A stretch of 64,000 nucleotides of DNA from Diphasiastrum complanatum (Eukaryota; Streptophyta; Lycopodiopsida; Lycopodiales; Lycopodiaceae): assembly GCA_029204225.1 (NCBI GenBank), contig CM055097.1:57448429-57512428 (forward strand), written 5' to 3'. Position numbers and translations under genes: made by a program. Numbering within the stretch: position 1 is the stretch's first letter; each line of letters starts with the position of its first letter. A model generated the notes under the pieces. It worked only from the letters and a program-made list of their open reading frames with translations. It was not told the DNA's origin and did no database searches. Positions 11,314 to 22,670 of the stretch are shown here, piece after piece.

Positions 11314-11975
11314 TGTTTTTTTGGGATTTTTTACATAAAATTATTTTCACTTTTTTTACACTATTTTAATTTTTATAGGTTTTTTACACTATTTTAGCTA
11401 CCTATGTTAGCTTTCCATAGGTTTTGGATTTTTTTTTTTTCAGGTTTTTTTCCTACTTTTGTATTATCAAGTTCATGGAAGGGATGAGGAGAAAGGAGAG
11501 CACAGTTGAAAGTCCAAATAATCCCATAAGCATTTTTTAAATATAGACTCTTCAACTAGTTGATTTTGCAAAAATTGGGGGCATGAATTCCCATTTTACT
11601 AAAATGAACCCCCAAAAAATACTTTTCATTCTCATTTAACTTTTATTATGGAGTTCTTATGTCTTCTTGACACGCGACATAACATTTGTCCCATAAGCAT
11701 TTATGGAGTTTGACTATAGAAAAAAAACATAAATAAATCCTCCCCCACCCCTACGTCAAACAATGCTTATTTACATTGTTTTTCGAAAATTTTAAGCTTT
11801 CTTATCTCAAAGTAAATTGCAACTTGTTTCAAATTTTCTTGCTCTTATAATATGGTAAAAAATTTTTAATCAAACTTTCTTTGCAATTTATTAAATGGAT
11901 TTTTTGAAGTTTCTTAAGATAGTTTATATATCTCTCTCTCTTAAGATAATTATTTCTACTAAAAAAAAAATAATG
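11314..11975. other. A/T-rich spacer, no gene seen
   Basis: This is the right flank of the copia insertion. It contains homopolymer T and A runs and no frame of note on either strand. Confidence 0.5.
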
Positions 11976-12235
11976 TGAGCCGCGGCGGGTGGGCTCTCTC
12001 CTCTTATTTGTTTTTAGTGATATATATATATATTAAAGAAAATAATGAAGAGAGAGCCCACCCGCCATGATGGGTGGGCTCCCTCCTTAATTCTTTTTTA
12101 GTAAGTGTATATATATATATATATATATACATATATATAATATATATATATATACTAAAAAAAATAAAGAAAAGAAAGCTCACCTGCCGCGGCTCGCAGC
12201 TCTCTCTTTATTTTCTATTTAGTAAAAATTATACA

Positions 12236-12270
<35 letters not shown>
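11976..12270. repeat. serial hairpins with (TA)n loops
   Basis: Arms built on gcgggtgggctctctc (near 11984-12000) pair with gagagagcccacccgc (near 12048-12064) around a TA-repeat loop. A second arm gatgggtgggctccctcc (12068-12086) pairs with the region 12155-12190 (cacctgccgcgg side) around a longer TA tract. A third half-unit starts near 12190 and leads into (TA)n at 12236-12270. It looks like a MITE or hairpin family replicated several times, with GC-rich stems, A/T-rich shoulders and microsatellite loops. Confidence 0.6.
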
Positions 12271-12275
<5 letters not shown>

Positions 12276-12402
12276 TACATACACCTTTGTATGCATGGGT
12301 GAGGGACCATGCATCCTCCTCCTCTCATCCATGCATACACATTTTTGAACTAAAAACCCTTGGGGAGGAGGATGCATGTATGGCCCGCTCCCCATGTATG
12401 CG

Positions 12403-12418
12403 CCCCCCCCCCCCCCCC
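12403..12418. repeat. C16 homopolymer
   Basis: Sixteen consecutive C bases in a GC-rich pocket. The length may be unreliable because such runs are prone to sequencing error. Confidence 0.7.
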
Positions 12419-12461
12419 AATTCAAACGTCTCTCTCTCCCCCTCTCCCTCATCAATGTGAT

Positions 12462-12645
12462 ATCACATTGAGGAACATCCAAATCTGTAACCTGATACTC
12501 TATACCTTCTTGAGGTGTCTTTTCTTGATTGTTCTCTTTCTTGAGTTCTTCTCCCCGTTCAACCTTCTCTCTCATGGCCCTTATGCACATTCGGACACGC
12601 TTGGCACCACTAAACTTCTCTACTTGTGAGATTCCTCCTCAGATT
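12462..12645 (-). pseudogene. unrecognised coding fragment, charged
   Basis: A minus-strand frame reads about 60 residues rich in Lys, Arg and Glu (for example GAKRVRMCIRAM, then REKVERGEELKKE). Stops close it on the upstream side, and low-complexity sequence lies downstream. It has the look of an exon or gene fragment rather than chance sequence, but I do not recognise the family. Confidence 0.25.
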
Positions 12646-12877
12646 CAAAACACTTTCCGCAGGCTTGAACGAGTAGCGCTTCAGATCTTATGGGCCATCC
12701 CCATTGTTTTTTTATCACGGGAAAATTAGAATGAGATACAAGTTCACAAAAACCTGTGATGAGAGACTGATTGCTCAAATGCAAAAGGAAGATTGGAGTT
12801 GAAACATAAAATCATAGTGGAAGCCATTACAAAGCAGATACAGATCTTTATGTTCCTCATAGCCGCACACTCTGACT

Positions 12878-13215
12878 CTATAGCCACAAAGCACCTGCTT
12901 CCTTTAGCTGTGGTACGAGAGTCCCACTGATGTGAGCGATCATCAGTCAATGATCATCAGCCAATCGAGGCTACCAATAAGTTTTCCTCCAACATATATA
13001 GCAGGCAAAACCTGGCCACTCCCCAGCCTCGAGAGCACCTTCTCAATCTCTGCCCCCCCCAGGCTCCATGTCCAATTCGTAGACGGTCGGATTGACTCCC
13101 AGGCTGAAGAACAAACGCTTGAACAAACGTTTCACTACATGGCACATGCAGCACGAGCTCATTGCAAAGACCAATAATTATTCTACTCTCTCCACAGGAG
13201 ACGACAAAGGAGATG
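12878..13215 (-). pseudogene. CC-type (ROXY) glutaredoxin pseudogene
   Basis: The minus strand encodes most of a plant CC-type glutaredoxin in pieces. The active site SSCCMCH lies at 13139-13159, followed by VVKRLF, SLGVNPTVYELD and MEPG. After a shift come AEIEKVLSRLG, LPAIYVGGKLIGSLDWLM and HISGTLVPQLKEAGALWL with its stop at 12878. The ALWL end is the motif used by this land-plant family to contact TGA transcription factors. Breaks are a 12-bp in-frame duplication (13109-13132), a frameshift at the C8 run (13053-13060), a 14-bp duplication (12938-12960) that shifts the frame again, and an upstream stop. The family are glutathione-dependent thiol oxidoreductases that control floral and stress genes. 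This copy cannot make the protein. Confidence 0.85.
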
Positions 13216-13436
13216 TTACTTCGGACGGACTCAGAAGCTGCAAAGTAGATCTTGGACTATTTAGGCAATTTTTTTTTTAAGGAATCAACTCATAAACTAC
13301 TTTCTACACTTCCTTCAATTTCTATACTTTTGATATTTGTTTTTTTTTAACTATATCAATAACAAAGATAATCGTCCGATGCCTTCGACAATCTCAAGAG
13401 GAAATTGAGAAGTATCACATTGTTTGACTTTGATAT

Positions 13437-13748
13437 GTGTATAGGCAAAACAATAGACGATCTCGAAGAGAGTTTTTATTTTGTATAGATGATATTAATT
13501 TTAAAATGCATATCAAAGACCAGCATTGTAAGGAGCTGAAGGAGAAAACCTCCCATATCTCAGATACAGTTGTTGAAGCCGAGTGTGTATATTATGTACA
13601 TCAGTACACATATATAGTCACCAAGGAGAATTTTTTTGTATCTCCATTTTTTGGACATCTGTTGAATAAAGAGAGAAAAGCCAGAAGGCTCTTCAGGCAC
13701 ACAAACAAAGAGGCATCAATATTCATCATTCCATATTGTGCAAAGTAA
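13437..13748 (+). other. open frame of unknown nature
   Basis: A 103-codon open frame without a convincing ATG at its start. It contains CKELKEKTSHISDTVVEAEC and a basic stretch KERKARRLFRHTNKE. It could be an upstream exon of the coding region at 13940-14706, which is on the same strand. I do not recognise it. Confidence 0.25.
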
Positions 13749-13939
13749 GATAATTTTTTTTTGTAAGATTTGTTTGATTCTTGTCATTCATTGCTTGGCA
13801 ACAAACATTGGAGCATTCATGTAATATCTTTAAAAGTTCTACTAGAAGCTGCACACCTATGTGCATGAAAATGAATTTGTTAAATGCGACCCATTCTATT
13901 GTTAACTCTATGTACAAGAGGATGAGATATAATTGATTT

Positions 13940-14706
13940 TGATGCTAATGATCTTCTCCCTGGTGTTGACGATGTAAATAAGGATGAGTTTTATTCAGGG
14001 AAAGATTGCTTGAAAATGGTTGTGGAGGAAATGCGCAAAAAAGAAGATGATTAGCCTTTTGAAGAGGAGTTTCTCAGATTTCAAAGTCAGTTTGGTTTTT
14101 CAAAACCAACTATCTATTCACCAACCATATTGACATTGAAAGGTGGACATTATATTGATGGAGAGACAATAGTCAAGGAAGACAATGCGTAAGTTTTGTA
14201 TCTTATTATGTACTAGCAGATCCATTATGTCAGATTTTATATTGGAACTTACTTTGGATTTTTTTTCATTTCAGGAAACAATTTCCTTGATGATTTTGCA
14301 ATTCGTCGAGGAGGGCAAAGATCTTCTGATGGAGAATTTTCAAGAGAATGCACTAGGGCATTATCTGAAGTTCTTCAAGAATAATGAGATAAGTGTTGCC
14401 CATTCAAAGTTTCATCAATATTGTGATACACTGATTATGACAATCAAGGCACTTTCTCATTTTCTTGGAAGACACAATTTCAATAGGGTGCATAAAATAA
14501 TTTTTGTAAAGAAAACTATTGCACTCAAAATTTTAGAATATGGATCAGTGAATTTCATGCTCAGATCATCTCATTTTGCATTGTATGTTGCCTACGTTGA
14601 TCTGAATAAGCATGAAAACTATGAGCTCTTGGATTTGTACAAATGGAAATTGTTGCATGATTCTAAGTTGCAACTTTCATTAGAGAAAGTGTCAGAAGCA
14701 GAGTAG
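13940..14706 (+). pseudogene. uncharacterised two-part coding region with intron-like gap
   Basis: The first part (about 13940-14188) reads DEFYSGKDCLKMVVEEM, is broken by one stop, and ends at a strong donor GC|GTAAGT. A pyrimidine-rich stretch ending TTTCAG at 14274 would be the acceptor. The second part (14275-14706) stays open for 140 codons: FVEEGKDLLMENFQ, then GHYLKFFKNNEISVAHSKFH, then DLYKWKLLHDSK, ending SEAE. The phase across the intron is not clean, so the gene may be decayed. No known domain is recognised. The regularity of the residues suggests a real protein ancestry. Confidence 0.4.
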
Positions 14707-15323
14707 ATATTGAAGAATTATACTTTGTAAAAAGTTTCATTTAATATACAAAATCTCTCTGTATGTCTATTGCCTATTGGCTTGTATAAATGTAAAACCA
14801 TTGGAAAAGTTGCAATATATAGTTTTTCTTTGTGCTAGTCCCACCATGTTGTGTACTTTTATGAAATGCCGCTCTTACTTGCCAATGAGATTTTTCCATT
14901 CCTTGCGATGACCATATGCTAAGACTTCCACTATTTCTTGCAAAGAATGTTGAACGATGTCGTAATATGTGTTGCATGTCATAAAAACACAATACAAATA
15001 AGTAGCAAAAGTATCTAAATTAATTCCACATATTTGACTATACTAGTGTAACATTGAAATCTTACCATATAATGTGTTATATGATCTAAACCACATGCAC
15101 TTCATACTGCATCCACAAATTCGCTGGTTGTTTTTTGTGTCATTTGTACATCAACATTTGAAAATTTATCTTTTCTCAAGTATTTCACCATGTTGTCTAA
15201 TTTTCTCCAAACTTCTACTTTGTGTAGACAAGTAGAGCCTTCTTTTTCGAAATCTTGAGTTGCAACTATTATCTCTTTCCAAACCGAGTACTCAATCTTG
15301 GATTGTTTGCCAAAATAATTTGA

Positions 15324-15850
15324 TTAAAATCTACGATGTTTGGATCCTCCAATGTTCGGCTTGCATGGAATATTTCCTATTCTACCTGATAGCTTGTCGT
15401 CATTTTTTATTTTAACATGGCCTATATGTAAGCATGTTTTAGACAACACATCCTCTAATCTGGAAATAGCTTCCTTCGTAGATGCCTCTGGCTCGAAATT
15501 CCATGCAAACAAGATGTGAAGATATATTATTTTTTCTATTATACGCACCTCTGCATGCAATGTACAGATATGAACATTCTGAAGATGAATCGGTAGTACG
15601 GGTTTCCAATTAGGATCTTCTCGATCTCTTGATATTTCTATACTCCTTGTCATGTCTTTTGCTATCTTCATGCAGTACAAACATGGGTGTTTAGAATTAG
15701 CGCCATGGGATACATTGAACATACATTTTTATGTCTTCAGATCTCCTGCTAAATGTCATTCTATGTTGAAAGTACCAATTCCAGGAGTATTGAGTGGATC
15801 TCCATCCATGTGATTTTTTATGGTGGCAGGATATGACGTTCTATTAAATA
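15324..15850 (-). pseudogene. transposase-like exon with GDLK and CLYC motifs
   Basis: From about 15850 down to 15324 one minus-strand frame stays coding-like with two stops. It holds DGDPLNTPGIGTFNIE, then HLAGDLKT, then SHGANSKHPCLYC, a DPNWKPVLPIHLQNVHICTLHAEVRI stretch and LFAWNFEP. An acidic residue in GDLK followed by a Cys pair and a conserved His-containing helix recalls uncharacterised DDE-type transposase-like proteins known mainly from animals. That link is from memory and unproven. It is the downstream end of a set of minus-strand exons reaching to 17200. Confidence 0.4.
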
Positions 15851-16067
15851 TCCATGAGAGAATGTCATGGTCTAATTTCATCACCTATAAGAGAAACAAA
15901 AAGTTGATTTAGAATAATATTAACACAGAAAATTTTCCAAATGAAATCCATATAAGATTATCCCTATCATATATGTGAAGGAACTACTATACCTGAAAAA
16001 CTACCAACCACCAAATATCATTTTCTGATTGAACCTTGAAGTTAAGGCCTTCTGAGTCTTCTGAATT

Positions 16068-16319
16068 TTAAAGACTAACTCTCTCCATTTTTTGTCTTAT
16101 TATAATTTCAAATTCCTCTAACTTGAGAACAACTATCAACTCGTTATTGACATTCTCATTTGTAATACCGTAAAAATTTATGATGAATGTTAGTAACTGA
16201 TTAATGTCAATAGATAAATTGTTGGAATTGTTATATGCTAAACATTCTCCTTTCGAGCAATACACTTCATTGATATGAGACGGATTACCAACTATTGTCT
16301 TCATACCTTGGTTTAACAT
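16068..16319 (-). pseudogene. uncharacterised minus-strand exon
   Basis: An 83-codon open frame, MLNQGMKTIVGNPSH through NELIVVLKLEEFEIIIRQKMERV. It lies between the exon ending at 16375 and the GDLK/CLYC exon on the same strand. No domain is recognised. Its position between two exon-like segments suggests it is part of the same broken gene. Confidence 0.35.
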
Positions 16320-16374
16320 GTCTTTTTTTTTTAAGATGAAATGGTCGTGGAATTGGAAACTTTTTAATACTTAC

Positions 16375-16612
16375 CTGTGCAAATGCCTCCTTTATCATCT
16401 TAAACATTGTTGCATATGCTTCTCTATTGATGCTAGGAAAATCACATGCCCTCATAATGTTATCATAATTGGGGCCTTAATCTTTTTCATTTTGTTATTG
16501 TTTAGCATTGATTTCCTAGATTTAGAAGTCAAAATAGAACCTAGTGAGTTTCCAATGGAAATCTCATCGGCCAAATGGTCTTCAGCAACCAATGTTGATC
16601 TGCATTGCAAAC
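16375..16612 (-). pseudogene. uncharacterised minus-strand exon with GTAAGT donor
   Basis: The minus strand reads RSTLVAEDHLADEIS, then SILTSKSRKSMLNNNKMKKIK, shifts frame once, and continues YDNIMRACDFPSINREAY and MFKMIKEAFAQ. It then ends at CAG|GTAAGT (donor at 16369-16374). A plant-like splice donor at the end of a coding-like segment supports a spliced gene. The protein is not recognised. Confidence 0.4.
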
Positions 16613-16775
16613 ATAATGTTCATAAAATTGTCAATAGATATTAGGACAATCATAGTATTCACAGCAGCATAATAAACAAATCAATAGAAAATTGAAATTA
16701 ATAAATAACAGAACTAGTGATTATGATTGAATCTAAAAGTTCAAGCATTATTAAACCAAATAAGCTATAACTTAC

Positions 16776-17199
16776 TTGAAAGCACGGATTTGTCTTTTTT
16801 TATAACCTCCTCTAGATGATAGATCGCATATATCCTTGGTTACCATTCTTTTCCTCTTGTTGTTTTTGACCTTTTTGTTGAGCACATCCATATCTTTAAC
16901 AAGAGACAAATATGAGATATGCATGGATTGAAATGCAGTTTTATCTCATCATTACTAGTTGTAAAATGACGCAAAGAAGATTTCAACGTTTGGATCTCCT
17001 TTTTGAATATCTCATTTTCTTCCAAACAAGTTTTTAACTTTGTAGATTCTTCTTCGCACTCCTTTGATATTTTCCTTAATTCCTGTTCCAATGAAAATAT
17101 TCTTTGCATTGAATGTGCATTCCTATTAAGCATCAAATTCTCACAGTAACCCAAAAGGCCATTTTTGCCATGACAGATATAGATTATAAATTGACTCAC
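16776..17199 (-). pseudogene. coiled-coil and basic exon, minus strand
   Basis: The frame gives a heptad-like coiled coil (MQRIFSLEQELRKI, then KLKTCLEENEIFKKEIQTLKSS). After a frame change it gives a very basic stretch NKKVKNNKRKRMVTKD and GGYKKRQIRAFK that ends at a GTAAGT donor (16770-16775). The basic run could be a nuclear localisation signal. It is the most upstream of the minus-strand exon-like segments in this region. Confidence 0.4.
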
Positions 17200-17219
17200 C
17201 GAATGAAAATCGGATGTTG

Positions 17220-18359
17220 CAATGAATATGGATCAATAGGATACAATGTTCCTGATGACCATAGATCTGGTATGCTTTAGCTTTTCCTCCCTGTATCAGA
17301 TCATATCAGAAGTTGACAATTTGGGTTGCTTTGAAATTATTGTCTTGAGTGGAGTATATTCTGGTGACAGATCCACATGAAGATGATAAAGCTTTGTCAT
17401 CAGTATAGTAGTATAGTAACAAACAGCACAATGACAATAACAAAGCTGGAGATGGCAATAGAGATGGCATAGACTTTGTTTCTAAAATGTCACTCCTAAT
17501 TCAAATTTTTGAGTGTTCCCAACTATTGGGAGGGAATATTTCGACATTTTTGAAAATTATACTTTAACTGTGGTTAAGCACCAGTGAAGTTTGATGTGAC
17601 TAAAGTAAAGTACATTAATTCTCATGGAAAGTAGTGCGATCAGATGCATAAAGAAGTTAGAAAATGATATTTTAATAACTTTATTTTTCTTTTTCTCTCT
17701 CCTACATGGCATTTCTTATAAGGCCCTCTTTGGGCCCATATTTTCTCTAATGTGGGATTTTCAAATTCCTTTTGATATGGTCCTAAACTATGAAATCCAG
17801 TCTAAAGCATCGACTTAGCAGTTTCACAGTTACCATCAAATTCCAAAAGGATTCCGAAACATCCGGCATGCATCAAATATGACATGCAGTGATTTCTAAA
17901 AACTCAAATTTTCTACGTAAATTTTCTAGAAACTAGGAAATCAGCTTTTTGAACTAGAATTGCTAAAAATAGCTTCATGCATGAAATTTTCCTTGATCAA
18001 TCTACTGAATACCCATATACCATGCATACAGGTCTATCCATACATTTTCATCAATAGAAAAGCACTACACTGAGTTACATGCATGCATCAAAACATTTCA
18101 AAAATTTTGCAAATTTTAGTTCAAAAATTGCCAAAGTTCTGACAGCCATAACTTTCTCTACAAGAAACCAAATTAGTCGTTGTAAAGCACAGTACGGAGG
18201 GAGAGAGCTCTACAAGAAATGTGCCACATCAGCCTGCCAACTAGACTTAACACGTGCGAGCTGTAACCAATCCAAATTCCAAGTAGGAGGGCACACTTTT
18301 TCAAGGTAGCATGTTCAAAATCCATCTCCAGCCCAATGTGCATCCAATAAGAGGCTACA
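17220..18359. other. no gene seen
   Basis: Repetitive A/T-rich sequence without a supported frame. From about 18360 the similarity to the leader at 61402-62340 begins. Confidence 0.4.
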
Positions 18360-19342
18360 AGAACTCTTATAAGGTTCATTAGAGAGGCATAGAGGGTTCT
18401 ATCAGGTCCAGCAAGCAATCATAGGCTCAAATCATGCAAAAAATGCATTTTTGGACTCCTTCAACAAGCAAAACTTCAACATAATGGTGCCTAAGCTTCA
18501 CACAACCAAATTGGATGAATGATGGCTCAAATCAGAGGAAATTGATCATATATTTAAGCTTGTAACAAGATCTAACAGGTTCAGACCACCATTTGATAGG
18601 TATTCATGCTCAAAAGTCCCCAAAAATACACTATTTTTTGACATTCTGAGACTCTTAATGGTGTCCAATCCTAACCAAACTCCATGAAAGCCTTAGGACA
18701 ACTTCATTACACCTTTGAAAACATGCTTGAAAAATATTGGCTGTGAACTTTATGAAAATCTCCAAAATTAGTCCAAAAACCATCAAAAAACCATGTTATT
18801 TGACCAATTTTGACCAAAATTTGTGGATCAAATCCACAATTAAGTGCAATCAGAACCAAATATCTGTAAATCCATGACATTCAACACTACAAGCTCTTAT
18901 TTCAGTCAATTATGAATTCTATAGCCCATTTATGGCCCAAAAACTCCAATTTTTGGTCCAAAATCACTATCTAAACATCCTTTTGACTTTTCGGCTAACA
19001 TGCAATCATTAGATCTAGTCAATAATTATTGTAAAATAGCAGCTACAATCTGAAAAACGTACTAGATCAGTAGCAACGATAAATTCCAAGCCAAAAGTTT
19101 TAATTCTAGGTGAAAAATCACAAAAAATCGTCAAAAATCCATTGATTTCCATCAAAATCTATGGAGAAAATCCATAGTCATGATCAATAGGCTGAAAGTA
19201 CACCGAATTTAGAGAAGCCACCTACTTGGAGATGAATTCAACCACCTGGAAGTAACAAGCAAGGAGAAACCAACAAAAAGTTGGGACAAAGCAAGAAGTA
19301 GCTCCACCTTCCAATTGATGCAAATCCAAGCTCTGATACCAT
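18360..19342 (-). mobile_element. leader of 490-bp-LTR retrotransposon, minus strand
   Basis: The minus strand of this stretch matches 61402-62340 (+). It includes the shared phrase starting at the primer site TGGTATCAGAGC (19330-19341) and continues about 0.95 kb until similarity stops near 18360. It is the untranslated region following the LTR at 19343-19801. No gag is recognised. Confidence 0.7.
19330..19341 (-). other. primer-binding site, initiator tRNA-Met
   Basis: The minus strand reads TGGTATCAGAGC exactly. It lies one base from the LTR edge at 19343. Confidence 0.88.
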
Positions 19343-19801
19343 TGTCAAGATTGCCTAGTGAAGATCTAAGTAGATCCTGTTGCAAACAACCAAAAGGACC
19401 TGTGGAGCAAAACCAACAAGAAATGGCTAGTTAATACCCTAACACCCCCATGCCATGGTGAATGAATGCAAGAGAGGAGGGGCTCCTGGCTACAAGGATC
19501 AGAAAATCCAATAGGTAGATGGGCGAGTTTCCACTAGTATATATTATCTCCCATGAGAAGATAATATTCCTCATAGGATCCCCATGCAACTTGGAATAGC
19601 AATTGATCTCCTATGCATTATAGTAGTCAAACACCATGCAAGTGCTCCTATGTCCAAATATAGGTCCTCATATGATTATTAATTACTTTATCGGCCAAGC
19701 TCAGAATGACGAGGCATAACCAATAACCATATACACTGGAGTGACCAGTTATCCATGTCAGGAATTATTCTGAATCCCACATACTAGACATGGACGTAAA
19801 G
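19343..19801 (-). repeat. LTR, 490-bp family, minus orientation
   Basis: It matches the plus-strand LTR at 60911-61401 in inverted orientation, from TGTCAAGATTG (its own 3' end) to CATGGACGTAA. The last bases differ from the expected ACA end, so the outer boundary is approximate. The primer site on its left shows it works as a 5' LTR in minus sense. Confidence 0.75.
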
Positions 19802-21006
19802 TTCAAATAACAGATCTAAATCCTTGACTCACCCAATTGATCAAGAATTACTCATTATCTTAAGAATCTTCACATTTCCTTATAAACTTCAAATGATCTT
19901 TAAGTATCAAATTATGATCCGTCAATCATAAACATATAGAATCTTATGATTCGTCAATCATAATTTACAGGATTCCAAAACCATACTTAATCATTGGAAA
20001 ATATTGGAGTATATGTACAACATACAACTCAGGAAATATAAGAATCATTCTGAAATCTTTTCCATCAGGAAAATCACTAGATTCCAAGAATATTCTTCCA
20101 AACCGATTCTTAGTCAGATTATGAGCTCCAAATTCTACAATCATCCAATTAATTAAAGACTATTATAACATTCATCTTTAACAATATAAACTTTATACAA
20201 TCTCCTAGAACAACATCTAGAGATTACAAAGTTCTGTTGAATTCCCTACCATTCTTGGCACCATTGGGATCCGGTGTTAAATTGAGCTCACAGGGATACT
20301 ATCACTAATGAATCAAGTTTATTTCTAAATTGAGAAATACTCATCCAAGAATTTAGTATCCTATGCACACAATTCTCTAATGAATCCAAATGACTCATAA
20401 ATTATGTGTCTTACAAGCAATACACACAAAACCAACAGTTTCTGGGAATGCTCTTCACACTGTTTGTTTTACCAATTAACTATCACAGGAGTAAATCAAC
20501 TACTCAAGTCAATTGTTCATGATTTAAAAATCTTAAATGTCCAAGTGCAGCTCTTAATTGTACATGTACAACACCACATTCAGATCATTATCCAAATCAT
20601 TTTAAGTTAACCAATAGATCTATCAAAACAGATCTGTTAACTCTGCAAGTAATTGTCAAACACAATACTTGTTCACATGTCTATGTTCAACAACTAGGTT
20701 AAGTGCACCAGATAACCTTAGTAACTAGGAATACATAATAGATCCAAACAAAATTAATCGTGCACATATGAAAATAATCTCACTATGACCCAGTACATAA
20801 ACACATATATCATGAAATGGCAGATTTCTCCAAAATCTGCATTAACCAGCAAACCCATGCATGCCAAAACTAGAAAGCATAGACCCCAAATGTCATTCAT
20901 GCCCACACTTAAAAATTCCTAAGGTTTTGCAAAAAGAAGAAAGGCCATAACTCTGGTATAGACGCGCAACAGCCGCCATCACATTGTGGGAAAGGAGGCT
21001 GACCAA

Positions 21007-21057
<51 letters not shown>

Positions 21058-22167
21058 CATCTGCTCACAGGAATAGAATATTTTCAGATCTAAACGCTTC
21101 AACAACAGCCTGAAAGGACGCTTCCTTATACAAGACAGCAAGTGCTTAATCAACGGCTTCAAAGGAAGCAATTTTGCCTCTGAATTCCCTTATGCTTACC
21201 CACGGTCCTTGTTCACACACAGATTAGCTCTGTGAGGACACCATAGTAGGCGGAAAGCATCTGAATCAAAGGATCATAGTAAACACTATGAATACAGGTT
21301 GTCTCAACCAGGATCAATGCTCTGTTCACTTCACAGATGGCCTTGTTACTACTCCGTTGAACAACCAGCAGAAGGTTTCAAAAACATTTAGCCTGCAAGT
21401 TTGAATCACATGTCACGGTTGCTCTCTCTTCTTTAAAAATTGTTTGCAAGACTTTTAACCCTCTAAGCCTTGGTGCTTAATCAGATGTTCAAACACCTGC
21501 TACCACAGGTTACATTACTCAGAGGCAGAGAGAAACAATTTTAAGAAAGGCTTCTCAGAGTCTCAACTGCATGCAACACTTTTTCCCAAAACCTAATCTG
21601 TTTTGCTAGAGAAGATTCAACTTCCAAATCCATTCCATGTTTTCAGTTTTCAGTTTGCATAAAATACAAGAGGATTAGTTTTACAAAACCAGAAATCCTC
21701 ACATGCAACCAAAAAAATCAAGATTTCTCGTAACAATAAGTTTATTTATGCAGTATAAATCAATTCCTCATCAATCTATCAACAAATATCCTGCTACTAA
21801 ATCCGAATCCCGAACTATCCAAAACATTATGGATTCATGCAATTTATTCATCCAAAAAAATAGATTTGAACAAGGAAGTGGATCTACACATGCAAATCAT
21901 TCTACTTCAAACGGAAATTTTCTCAAGGCTTCAGAAAATAAGAATGAATTCCTCACTAATCCACAGCATCTCAGACAAGATCAAACAAGGAGAAGAGCAC
22001 TCTACCACCAAGTTTGAAAAGCATGCTTCCAACAAGAATTAGTGAATCCAAGCCCAATTTCTCTTAAAAAAAATAGCACTCCAATCGGGATGTGAATCCA
22101 AGTGCATTCCAATTCCGATTTGATGTAGAACTTCTCTCCATCCCATCAAAAACCGCATCTTAGTCGG
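19802..22167 (-). mobile_element. probable internal region between two LTRs, non-coding
   Basis: This lies between two LTR-plus-primer-site units on the same strand, so it is probably internal sequence of the right-hand element. It is A/T-rich and shows no recognisable gag or pol. A (GA)22 tract sits at 21010-21053. Confidence 0.4.
21010..21053. repeat. (GA)22 microsatellite
   Basis: Uninterrupted dinucleotide repeat. Confidence 0.95.
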
Positions 22168-22179
22168 GCTTTGATACCA
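22168..22179 (-). other. primer-binding site, tRNA-Met-like
   Basis: The minus strand reads TGGTATCAAAGC, one mismatch from the initiator tRNA-Met complement, one base from the LTR at 22181. Confidence 0.75.
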
Positions 22180-22180
22180 A

Positions 22181-22670
22181 TGTAAAGGCCACTAGGGACA
22201 ATCTCCTAAGATGAGGATAGGAAACCACAAGAGAGACTATGGAGCAAAACCACCCAACCAATCCTAGATCCCTCCTGGAGAATTCTCCTGGATCTAGCTC
22301 CCAAGCCATGCCAATGTGACAGCAAGAGAAGAAGAGCTCATCAGGTAACCTAGACCAAGTCATCGACGAAATAATCACTACCTCAATATATAGAGAGTAG
22401 GATCCTATGCATGAGCACATGCAATTTCCATGCAAGTCAACTATAAATAGGTCATAGCTCTTCATGCATACCTCCTGCCTATATCAATCACACATATATG
22501 CACTACTCCATATGTCTCAATTAGAGTGTCTGGGTCCTCTCAAGGTCATTAGTCACCAACAGGCCTCAATGTGGAATATAATCTAGGCGTGACCAATAAT
22601 CTTGAATACTGGAGGGCCGATCTACCATATTAGGACTATTCCATGTACTTAGCTGAATATGGCCATAACA
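22181..22670 (-). repeat. LTR, 490-bp family (second minus copy)
   Basis: A 490-bp LTR with TG...CA ends (TGTTATGGCC start, CTTTACA end in its own sense). It shares layout and several phrases with 60911-61401 but is more diverged, for example around the CTCC(A/T)GGAGG segment. It precedes its own primer site. Confidence 0.7.

Noticed and set aside
12957-13154. Frame on the minus strand reading MLHVPCSETFVQ
   Set aside because: It is the wrong frame of the glutaredoxin pseudogene; the CCMC frame is the meaningful one.
14774-14992. 72-codon minus-strand frame
   Set aside because: Short, no motif, and downstream of the transposase-like exons without a splice signal I could place.
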